Shown here piece by piece: positions 26,169 to 34,600 of a stretch of DNA of 64,000 nucleotides. The notes below the pieces were generated by a model that worked only from the letters and a program-made list of their open reading frames with translations, did not search any database and was not told the origin of the DNA. How positions within the stretch are numbered: the stretch's first letter is position 1; each line of letters starts with the position of its first letter. Source of the DNA: Vibrio cortegadensis (lineage in GTDB: Bacteria > Pseudomonadota > Gammaproteobacteria > Enterobacterales > Vibrionaceae); contig NZ_AP025472.1 in assembly GCF_024347395.1 (NCBI RefSeq), positions 1,922,001 to 1,986,000 on the forward strand, in the 5' to 3' direction. The position numbers were made by a program, and so were the translations under genes.

Positions 26169-26903
26169 ATGAGCATGAACACTAAAGACACTATCTTTTC
26201 AGCTCCTATCGATAAGATTGGCGATTTTACTTTTGATGAAAGAGTAGCTGAAGTTTTCCCAGATATGATCCAACGATCGGTTCCCGGCTACAGCAATATT
26301 ATCTCTGCTATTGGCATGCTTGCGGAACGTTTCGCTAAGCCTCACTCAAAGGTTTACGATCTCGGTTGTTCTCTCGGTGCAGCGACGCTCTCTATGCGCC
26401 GTCATATTCAGCAGGAAGGGTGCCAAATTCTAGCCATTGATAATTCATCAGCAATGGTTGAACGCTGCAAATTACATGTTAACGCTTACCGCTCTGATAC
26501 CCCAGTTACGGTTTTGGAAGCGGATATACGTGAAATTGAAATCAAAGATGCTTCCGTTGTCGTGCTTAATTTCACGCTACAGTTTCTCTCTCCTGAAGAT
26601 CGCTCTGCGCTGCTTAAAAAGATTTACGCAGGGTTACGCCCAGGCGGAATACTCATCGTCTCCGAAAAATACGTATTCGAAAACGAAACCTCAAACGAGC
26701 TATTAATCGATTTGCACCATGATTTCAAACGTGCCAATGGGTATAGCGAACTTGAAGTGAGTCAAAAACGTAGCGCCATTGAGAATGTGATGCGACCAGA
26801 TTCTATCCAAATTCATAAAGATCGCTTTAAAGACATTGGATTTTCAAGCTACGAAGTTTGGTTTCAATGTTTCAATTTCGGCTCTATGTTTGCCATCAAA
26901 TAG
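26169..26903 (+). CDS. cmoA: Carboxy-S-adenosyl-L-methionine synthase CmoA
   Basis: A 244-residue Rossmann-fold enzyme that turns SAM and prephenate into carboxy-SAM for wobble uridine modification. The SAM motif is VYDLGCSLGAATLSMRRHI, with AIDNSSAMVERC and VVLNFTLQFL following. The N-terminus NTKDTIFSAPIDKIGDFTFDERV matches the family. The first ATG (26169) and a second two codons later (26175) are both possible. cmoB follows after about 90 nt on the same strand. Confidence 0.97.
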   Translation: MSMNTKDTIFSAPIDKIGDFTFDERVAEVFPDMIQRSVPGYSNIISAIGMLAERFAKPHSKVYDLGCSLGAATLSMRRHIQQEGCQILAIDNSSAMVERCKLHVNAYRSDTPVTVLEADIREIEIKDASVVVLNFTLQFLSPEDRSALLKKIYAGLRPGGILIVSEKYVFENETSNELLIDLHHDFKRANGYSELEVSQKRSAIENVMRPDSIQIHKDRFKDIGFSSYEVWFQCFNFGSMFAIK

Positions 26904-26994
26904 CACTTTAACCACGCTCTAGCTGTGAGCTTCACTATTTAGCGGCACTTTATACAGAGTGCCTCTCTCATTTATATAACGATTAAGATAACTC

Positions 26995-27966
26995 ATGTTC
27001 AATTTTGCTAATTTCTATCAACTGATAGCACAAGATACTCGCCTTCAACCTTGGCTAAATGTTTTACCTCAACAGTTAACAGATTGGGGTAATGCAGATC
27101 ATGGAGATTTTGAGCGTTGGGTTAAAGCGCTGAACAAAATTCCATCAGATAAACCTGATACGATTGAGCTAAAAGAGTCTGTCACCATTTCGAATGCACA
27201 ACCGATTGCGGATGGTGAACGTAAAAAACTAGAAAGCTTGCTGAAAACATTTCACCCTTGGCGTAAAGGTCCTTATACCGCTCACGACATTCACATCGAT
27301 ACAGAGTGGCGCTCAGATTGGAAATGGGATCGAGTATTACCTCATATCTCACCGTTGAAAGATCGCTCTATTTTAGATGTCGGCTGTGGTAACGGTTACC
27401 ATATGTGGCGCATGCTCGGTGAACAAGCTCGCCTATGTGTGGGTATTGATCCTTCACATCTATTCTTGATCCAGTTTGAAGCGATTCGTAAATTGATGGG
27501 CGACGATCAACGCGCTCACCTTCTGCCTTTAGGCATCGAGCAGTTACCAAAATTAGAAGCTTTCGATACTGTCTTTAGCATGGGCGTACTTTACCACCGC
27601 CGTTCACCGTTAGATCACTTGATTCAACTGAGAGATCAGCTTGTTTCTGGTGGCGAACTTGTGCTTGAAACCTTGGTTATTGCTGGCGATGAAAATGCGG
27701 TGTTAGTACCAGTAGACCGCTACGCACAAATGCGCAATGTGTACTTTTTCCCTTCAGCTAAAGCACTCAAAGTGTGGTTGGAACAAACCGGATTTGTTGA
27801 TGTAAAAATCGTCGATGAGAATGTCACGACGGTGGGCGAGCAGCGTTCAACAACATGGATGACACACAACTCACTTCCTGATTATCTTGACCCGAATGAC
27901 TCGACTAAAACGGTCGAAGGCCACCCCGCACCAAGACGTGCTATTTTGGTTGCCAAGAAACCATAG
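26995..27966 (+). CDS. cmoB: tRNA U34 carboxymethyltransferase CmoB
   Basis: A 323-residue enzyme that transfers the carboxymethyl group from carboxy-SAM to 5-hydroxyuridine-34, giving cmo5U in tRNAs that read four-fold codon boxes. The cofactor motif is ILDVGCGNGYHMWRMLGE. Further family features are HPWRKGPYTAHDIHIDTEWRSDWKWDR (given in parts: HPWRKGPY, DTEWRSDWKW) and SMGVLYHRRSPLDHL. It pairs with cmoA upstream; the methylating enzyme CmoM is about 11 kb away. Confidence 0.97.
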   Translation: MFNFANFYQLIAQDTRLQPWLNVLPQQLTDWGNADHGDFERWVKALNKIPSDKPDTIELKESVTISNAQPIADGERKKLESLLKTFHPWRKGPYTAHDIHIDTEWRSDWKWDRVLPHISPLKDRSILDVGCGNGYHMWRMLGEQARLCVGIDPSHLFLIQFEAIRKLMGDDQRAHLLPLGIEQLPKLEAFDTVFSMGVLYHRRSPLDHLIQLRDQLVSGGELVLETLVIAGDENAVLVPVDRYAQMRNVYFFPSAKALKVWLEQTGFVDVKIVDENVTTVGEQRSTTWMTHNSLPDYLDPNDSTKTVEGHPAPRRAILVAKKP

Positions 27967-27991
27967 TCACACGCCAAAGTATCCAAAATCC

Positions 27992-28030
27992 AAAACAGTG
28001 TTAATAAAGACCATTTTTGACACTGTTTTT
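27992..28030 (+). terminator. Terminator of cmoAB
   Basis: AAAACAGTGT (27992-28001) and ACACTGTTTT (28020-28029) form a 10-bp stem, followed by T's on the plus strand. It lies 26 nt past the cmoB stop codon. Confidence 0.75.
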
Positions 28031-28141
28031 ACTCAATAAGCTGAGCATGACTTCACATTAACATAAGGAAGCTTCACGCATTCTTGCGGATAGGTTAAAC
28101 TTACGATAACAATAACTTAAAGTTCAATATTAAGGTCGTAC

Positions 28142-28909
28142 ATGTTTAAGCGATATGCTCCTATCGTCATCGTCAGTTTACTTTCTGGTTGCTCTCTCAC
28201 CAGTGCAGATAAAAATCATCAAATACTGGTGAATACGATCCAACAATCAGAGACGAATCTTTCCAACAAGTTGACCAATCTTGAATTGCAGATAAGCAAC
28301 CAAGCTGACTATATTGAAAGCCTTGAGACTGATGTCCAACAACTGAATGATAAGCTTGATGTTGCAATACAAGCGACTCCCATCACCAATTCCGTCGATG
28401 AACCTGCGACAGAAAGCCCAGTCGAACAGACAAGCAATACCACTCATCAAAGCAGCATCATTTTAGGTGCAATAGAAAAAGTTACCATCGAGTCAATGAA
28501 GCAATCATTTGATGCTCGTATTGATACTGGAGCCGCGACCTCTTCGCTTAATGCCATTGATATTCAAGAATTTGAACGCAACGGTAAAAAATGGGTAAAA
28601 TTCCATCTTGCAGACGGTTCAGAAACATCAGAAAAACAAACAGATAAACAAGCAGATAAACACTGGATTGAAGCGCCTATTATTCGCTACGTAAAAATTC
28701 GTCAATCCACTACCAACGAAACAGAACGACGTGCTGCCATTGAATTATGGGTGAAAGTCGGAAAAATCCATGAAAAAGCGCAATTTACATTGGCAGATCG
28801 CTCTCAAATGAGCAATCCTGTATTACTTGGAAGAGAGTTTATAAAAGATATCGCGTTAGTGGATGTCAGCAAAAAATATCTTCATACAGATAATAAGACT
28901 GAAAAATAG
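28142..28909 (+). CDS. Lipoprotein with retropepsin-like (PF05618 'zinc protease') domain
   Basis: A 255-residue protein. The lipobox LLSGC makes C17 the lipidation site, and the +2 residue is Ser. A Gln/Asn-rich coiled coil (about 25-75) and a Pro/Thr linker follow, then a domain of about 145 residues. That domain starts ILGAIEKVTIESMKQSFDARIDTGAATSSL and has the aspartic-protease triad D128-T-G-A, then LLGREFIKDIALVDVSKKY. PF05618 was first named ATP-dependent zinc protease from gene neighbourhood; the DTGA motif instead points to a retropepsin-like aspartic peptidase. It would act in the periplasm, tethered to a membrane. It is followed after 9 nt by the inactive-transglutaminase membrane protein. 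I recall an rlo naming for similar Pseudomonas genes but would not rest on it. Substrate unknown. Confidence 0.85.
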   Translation: MFKRYAPIVIVSLLSGCSLTSADKNHQILVNTIQQSETNLSNKLTNLELQISNQADYIESLETDVQQLNDKLDVAIQATPITNSVDEPATESPVEQTSNTTHQSSIILGAIEKVTIESMKQSFDARIDTGAATSSLNAIDIQEFERNGKKWVKFHLADGSETSEKQTDKQADKHWIEAPIIRYVKIRQSTTNETERRAAIELWVKVGKIHEKAQFTLADRSQMSNPVLLGREFIKDIALVDVSKKYLHTDNKTEK

Positions 28910-28918
28910 GAACACTTT

Positions 28919-30427
28919 ATGACGTCAAGAATTCCTTTCTATATCTCAATTGCGCTCTTAATGATTGGCGGGGTTGCATTGAGTATGTTCCGTCATCAAA
29001 CTTATGGCGTGCCGTGGACTCCGGGTGAAACCAGCCAAGTTTGGAATATAGAAGCCAGAATCGAGTTTACAGCCGAGGGTAAAGCCGCCAAAGTATCACT
29101 TGCGGCACCGCACACTCAATCAGGTTTTACGCTAATCAGTGAATCAGCCTCATCGCCAGGTTACGGTGTCTCTTATTTGAATACTGATACTGGACGTAGG
29201 GCTGAGTGGTCAATTCGGCAAGCTAAAGATGCTCAAACCATCTATTACAAAACCGAATTTTTAGTTGATGACCAAGCTCAAGTTGACGTTATTCCTCCAC
29301 AAGAGGGAAGCCTTGTCAAACCAACCTTTAACGGGCCGGAAGAGGCAGCAGCCATTGCAGTGATTGAACGAGCTACACAACGCTCGGCAGATAACGTCAC
29401 TTTTGCTCGTGAACTGATAAAAATCCTTAATGATCCCGATAGTCAAAATGCAGCATTGATTCTAAACACAATGGACAAAGTAAAAGCAGCAACTAAGCTG
29501 CTGTCTTATGCCGGTGTAGACAATAAATCAGTAGGTGTTATCGAACTTGAAGATGGTCGTCGTCGCCAAAATATTCAACGTATGGTGCAAGTTTGGAACG
29601 GAAAAGATTGGGTACTTTTTTCGCCAGAGAGCGGGATTGAAACGAATCAAGCGAATCTGCTTATCTGGGATGAGTCGAATGTCTCTCTACTCGATGTGAT
29701 CGGAGGAAGCAGCAGCAGCGTGCATTTCTCAATGATCGCACAAGAGGTTTCATCTTCGCAGGCAACAGAAAACAAAGTCGTGGCCGACCAACTACTCAAC
29801 TTCTCCATTCATAGCCTCCCCCTTGAAGAGCAAGCGATGTTTAAAACCATCATGCTGATTCCAATCGGTGCGCTAATTGTGGTGTTCTTACGTGTGATCA
29901 TTGGGCTGAAAACATCAGGTACCTTCATGCCAGTGCTTATCGCGGTTGCCTTCGTACAAACTCAATTAGTCACCGGTATTGTCGGCTTCTTGTTGATTGT
30001 GGGAACAGGGTTGATCATTCGAAGTTATTTATCCAAGCTGAATTTATTACTCGTAGCTCGAATATCCGCCGTCATCATTACGGTTATCTTGATCATCTCG
30101 GTGTTCACCGTGGTTGCTTTCAAGATTGGTCTGACAGAAGGACTCTCCATTACCTTCTTCCCGATGATCATCCTCTCTTGGACAATCGAACGTATGTCTA
30201 TCCTTTGGGAAGAGGAAGGCGCTAAAGAGGTAATGCTTCAAGGTGGCGGCTCGCTTTTCACCGCAGTATTAGTTTACTTAGGCATGACCAACGGATTTAT
30301 CCAGCACTTAACGTTTAACTTTATTGGGCTTCAATTGGTTATCCTTGCAGTGATCCTATTACTGGGTAACTACACCGGCTACCGATTAACCGAACTTCGT
30401 CGCTTTAAACCTTTAGCGGAGGACTAA
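28919..30427 (+). CDS. Inactive transglutaminase-like domain fused to seven-helix membrane region
   Basis: A 502-residue membrane protein. One N-terminal helix (about 5-22) leads to a periplasmic domain of about 280 residues. That domain has a transglutaminase-like section, recognisable from RDLIKILND-type helix, AATKLLSYAGVDNKSVGVIEL and VQVWNGKDWVLFSPESG, but without the Cys-His-Asp triad in usual places. From about residue 310 there are roughly seven helices (VFLRVIIGLKTSGTFMPVLIAVAFV and onwards), corresponding to the 7TM_transglut family. The family is described as always linked to a retropepsin-like protein and an ATP-grasp enzyme, as here. It follows the lipoprotein gene by 9 nt and precedes the ligase by 3 nt. 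Function inferred only as a membrane platform. Confidence 0.85.
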   Translation: MTSRIPFYISIALLMIGGVALSMFRHQTYGVPWTPGETSQVWNIEARIEFTAEGKAAKVSLAAPHTQSGFTLISESASSPGYGVSYLNTDTGRRAEWSIRQAKDAQTIYYKTEFLVDDQAQVDVIPPQEGSLVKPTFNGPEEAAAIAVIERATQRSADNVTFARELIKILNDPDSQNAALILNTMDKVKAATKLLSYAGVDNKSVGVIELEDGRRRQNIQRMVQVWNGKDWVLFSPESGIETNQANLLIWDESNVSLLDVIGGSSSSVHFSMIAQEVSSSQATENKVVADQLLNFSIHSLPLEEQAMFKTIMLIPIGALIVVFLRVIIGLKTSGTFMPVLIAVAFVQTQLVTGIVGFLLIVGTGLIIRSYLSKLNLLLVARISAVIITVILIISVFTVVAFKIGLTEGLSITFFPMIILSWTIERMSILWEEEGAKEVMLQGGGSLFTAVLVYLGMTNGFIQHLTFNFIGLQLVILAVILLLGNYTGYRLTELRRFKPLAED

Positions 30428-30430
30428 GTT

Positions 30431-31393
30431 ATGTGGGAACAATTCACCTCACCCTTTAAGCTAAAAGATAAAGGCATAATGGGAATGAACAAACGCAACC
30501 ATAGTTATATTGGTCGCTATAATGATCGTTCAAAATACCCATTGGTTGATGACAAGCTAAAAACAAAAATCATTGCGGAACAAGCAGGTGCAACGGTTCC
30601 AAAACTGATTGGTGTGATTGGCCATCAAGCTGAAGTCAAAAAGATCCATAAAATGGTTCTAGATTGGCCCGGATTTGTTATCAAACCCGCACAAGGCAGT
30701 GGTGGTAAAGGTATCCTAGTGATCACGTCTCACAAAGATGGGGTTTACACGAAGCCTTCTGGCGCGACCATCAATAAAGAAGATGTCGAACGCCATATCA
30801 GTAACGCTCTTGCAGGTCTTTTTTCTCTTGGTGGAAAGAACGATGTGGCGGTAGTGGAGAACCTGATCAAGTTTGATAGTTGCTTCGATGGCTTCAGCTA
30901 TGAGGGAGTGCCGGATGTACGGATTATTGTCTTTAAAGGTTATCCTGTGATGGCAATGATGCGTTTATCAACATCGGCTTCTGATGGAAAGGCGAACCTA
31001 CACCAAGGCGCAGTTGGCGTCGGGCTTGATATCGCAACAGGTAAAGCGGTACGTGCAGTGCAGTTCGACCAACCCATCGAGTTACACCCTGACACAGGTA
31101 AACGCTTAAGCGAACTGGTTGTGCCTCATTGGGAAAAACTTCTCACTCTGGCATCCAGTGCTTGGGAGATGACAGGGCTTGGTTATATGGGCACTGACAT
31201 GGTTCTAGACCAAGAAGAGGGGCCGATGGTATTGGAGCTAAATGCCCGTCCGGGGTTAGCTATCCAAATTGCTAATGGGTCTGGCCTACTACCAAGACTG
31301 CACCACATTGAAAATTTAGGAACACCCGCTGAATACCCTAAGCCAGCAGAGCGTGTCGCCTATGCTGCTAAGCAATTCGGTACTGGGATTTAA
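30431..31393 (+). CDS. Alpha-L-glutamate ligase-like ATP-grasp enzyme
   Basis: A 320-residue soluble protein of the RimK-related ATP-grasp group (PF14397). The ATP-binding glycine loop is VIKPAQGSGGKGILVI, and the metal-binding end of the site is DMVLDQEEGPMVLELNARPGLAIQIAN (read in parts: MVLDQEEGPMVLEL, NARPGLAIQIAN) with the catalytic Glu and Asn. RKD-type substrate regions such as YIGRYNDRSKYPLVDDKLKTK open the protein. ATP-grasp ligases join carboxylates to amines through acyl-phosphates, so a peptide or isopeptide product is likely. The two upstream genes place its product or substrate at the membrane. The actual reaction is not known to me. A terminator follows at 31516-31548. Confidence 0.85.
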   Translation: MWEQFTSPFKLKDKGIMGMNKRNHSYIGRYNDRSKYPLVDDKLKTKIIAEQAGATVPKLIGVIGHQAEVKKIHKMVLDWPGFVIKPAQGSGGKGILVITSHKDGVYTKPSGATINKEDVERHISNALAGLFSLGGKNDVAVVENLIKFDSCFDGFSYEGVPDVRIIVFKGYPVMAMMRLSTSASDGKANLHQGAVGVGLDIATGKAVRAVQFDQPIELHPDTGKRLSELVVPHWEKLLTLASSAWEMTGLGYMGTDMVLDQEEGPMVLELNARPGLAIQIANGSGLLPRLHHIENLGTPAEYPKPAERVAYAAKQFGTGI

Positions 31394-31459
31394 TAAAGAA
31401 ATGAGTCTCCTACCGTGCTTGCCTATTTTTTATGAACAGTGTTGGTTATCGCCAAATAA

Positions 31460-31516
31460 TTAAAACTCAGTGAATAGTTAAAACTCGACAAAAAGCTAGT
31501 ATTCGACAAAAAGCTA
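31460..31516. repeat. Imperfect 18-bp tandem repeats
   Basis: Three units with an 18-nt period lie between the ATP-grasp gene and its terminator. Units 1 and 2 (31460 and 31478) share TTAAAACTC at their start. Units 2 and 3 share TCGACAAAAAGCTA (31485-31498 and 31503-31516). Their origin may be slippage; no coding or regulatory role is apparent. Confidence 0.55.
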
Positions 31517-31548
31517 AAAAGCTCAGCTATTCTATGCTGAGCTTTTTT
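31516..31548 (+). terminator. Terminator of the retropepsin/ATP-grasp operon
   Basis: AAAAAGCTCAGC (31516-31527) and GCTGAGCTTTTT (31536-31547) form a 12-bp stem with an 8-nt loop and a T6 run. It lies about 120 nt past the ATP-grasp stop codon. Confidence 0.85.
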
Positions 31549-31597
31549 GATCCTGCTCAACTTTCAGACCTAGTTTGACCAAGCTAGCTACCATCAA

Positions 31598-31627
31598 TAA
31601 AAAAGCCCCCACGATAACGTAAGGGCT
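31598..31627 (-). terminator. Terminator of the mukFEB operon
   Basis: AGCCC (31604-31608) and GGGCT (31623-31627) with inner ACG/CGT pairs form a hairpin. On the minus strand it runs into TTTTTTATTG. It lies about 45 nt past the mukB stop codon. Confidence 0.65.
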
Positions 31628-31672
31628 ATGTTTTAGAGAGGTTTATAGAGAACTAGGTTCTTTCAAGATAAA

Positions 31673-34600
31673 TTATATTTCGCCGACTAATTCCGGTAAT
31701 TCATCTTGAACATCTCCGCTTGAAGCCTTTTTTTCTAAGCTTGCAAAGCCTCGTAACCCTACAACATGTACATGCTCATGATCTTTGAATACCTTACGAA
31801 CCAACTTGTACGTTGTGCCCTGCTCTGGGCTGATGTTCTCAGGTGCTGCAATCAATAATTGCATATCCAAACGATCACACAGTTCAAACAGTGTATTAAT
31901 TGACTTACTATCAAGACGTGCTGCTTCATCCAAGAACAATAGACGACAAGGAACAATATCTTTACTACGTAAGCGGCGTGACTCTTCTTCCCAACTCTGT
32001 ACCACCATCAACAGAATTGATTGACCAGTACCAATAGCCTCACCCGTCGATAACGCGCCAGATTCAGCTTGTAACCAGCCATCAGAACCACGGTTAACTT
32101 CAACGCTTAACTCAAGGTAGTTACGATAATCAAGTAACTCTTCACCAAGGATCTGCGGTGAACGCTGCCCCATATCAATGTGCGGGTTCACACGCTGGAA
32201 CAGTTTCGCCATCGCTTCCGAGAAGGTAAAGCGCGTGCTCTCAAATAGATCTTTGTGTTGATCTTGCTGAGACGCTAACCCAGAAAGTAGAACTTCATGA
32301 CTTTCACGGATCTTAACGTTTAATCGAACACCCTTCACTTGACCGAAGTAGATGTTAGACAAACCTTGGTTCAGCATACGAATTCGGTTCTGCTCACGTT
32401 GAATCGTTTTCTGAATGATACTCGCAACCGACTCAGAGCTAATAGCAAGGCGGTTTTCACGTTGAGTCAGCTCTTCCGTTAGACGCCCTAGTTCAACTTC
32501 CATCTCTTCAATGGCTTCTACTGGGTCGTCGGTGCGGATAATATCTTGACGAATACGTTCACGAAGATGCTGATAGACGGCAATGTAAAATAGCACTTTA
32601 CGTTCCGGCTTCGAATTATCTTCAGACAAACGCAGCGCATCACGAAGATCGTCACTATCGGCAACGGCTAAACGTAAAGCACCTAATGATTTATCAGACA
32701 TTGAACGAAGCTCGCCCGCAGACAAATAAGCTAACTCACGACGATGTAAACGACGCTCGACATCATTTTCACGAGCAAGACGTAGCACTGAGCACCAACC
32801 CGCTTTTGCCGCGACAACAAACGTTCGCAACTCGATGTACTCTTTCTGAACCTTCTTCAGGCGTTTTGCTAAGCCTTTCATTTCCAGTTCAGTTGACGTA
32901 ATGGTACGTTCGTATTCGCTCTTACGACTACGAGACGTATGCAAACGTTCATGTAGCTCATCACGACGACGCTGAGCTCGCTCTTCTGCACCTTCGTCAG
33001 CATTAACGCCAAACTCTTGAAGCTCTTGTTTAAACTCTTGAACGGTTTCAAGTTTAGCTTGATGCGAACTCTTCAACGATGCAAGAACCTGATTGTATTG
33101 GTTCATCTGCTCTTGAGCTTGTTTCAGAGCCTCACGTCCACGGATCCTAGCGCGTTCTGCTTCCACTAACTTCGCTTTTAACTGCTCACTCAATTCACTG
33201 CTCTTATTGAGCAAGTCAACCGAATCGGCATAGCTAAAGTAGTGTCGACGTTCAACAAGATCGGCCAGTGCAAACATTTGAGTTTTTAGCTGCTGTAGCT
33301 CTTTATCTGCTTGAGCGTAATCCGCTTCAAGCGCATCAAACTGCTCAGGATCCGCCTCTAGTGCATTGGCGATCGTCTCTAGCTGCGCAATGGATTTTCC
33401 GTGGCTCGCGATGAATGCTTTGGCTTCACTTAATTGGTTAAGTTTGATTTCAATCTCTTCAAAACGCTCAACTAATGAATCATCTTCAACAAAGCGAATC
33501 GTAGGAGCCAACTTATCTAGCGATTTAATTGCTGCTTTACTTAACGTCAATTGACTACGTTGTTGCTGCTCTTTTGCATCCAGTTCAGCAAGCACTCTCA
33601 TCACTTGATTACGCTTATCACGTAAAACTTGTAATGCTTGCTCAGGATCGGCTTCAAATGCAATTTGAATATGTTGCGCGACAAAACCATTGAACGCTTG
33701 ATATAGACGCTGAAGTTTTTGTGAATCAAATGCCGCTTTCGCATGTTGCTCAACCACTTCTTCACGCTGTTCACGTAATAGCTCTAAACGCTGTTCACGT
33801 GCGGCACGACCAAACAGTGGGATCTCTGGCAAACGAGAGTAGCGCATTTGTCGATCATTAAGTTGAACGCAAACAGCACCCTCTAATTCATCGGCATTGA
33901 ATGAGCTGTCATCAAACGCATCAACGTCACCTTCAAGAATGTATAAATCTTCAGGGCAATCGTCTAGCTCAACCAATTTCTCTTTTATGCCGTCAAGGTC
34001 TGACACCACAATAGCGTGACGAGCAGGGCCATACATCGCACTGAAATATGGAGCGTCACCAATGGTAATGTCATCGTAAATTTCAGAAAGAAGCACACCA
34101 CCTAATGTGTCAGCTAACCCTTTTAAGCGAGGATCATTTGAACCACCTGGAGACGCAAGACGTTCGATCTCTTGCTCAAGCTGATTTCTGCGCTCAGCGA
34201 GTTTATCTTTCGCTAGCGATTGCGCTTTTTCATCTTCCAGCACGAGTTGCATTTGCGACATAACCGCTTGGCTGTCGTATAAATCCGCTCCGCTTTGCTC
34301 TTTCAACGATTCCAGCACATCATTAGCTGCGATCCATGAAGGCGCAATTGCCTCTAGCTTTTTAATTTCAGCTTGCTGATCTTGCTCTACGCGACGCTGC
34401 TCATTACGTGCATCTCGCAACTCTTCATGAGAAAACTCTAAAGACTCAACTTGTGCGATATGACGTTCGCGTTCTTCTTCTAATGCCAATTCGTCAGATA
34501 ACACCACATTATGTTGCTTTTGGTAATCACTGACGAGCTGTTGGGCTTGACGCTGTTGGCTAATGCTGCGCTCTAAATCACGATGTTGAGCACGCCACTG

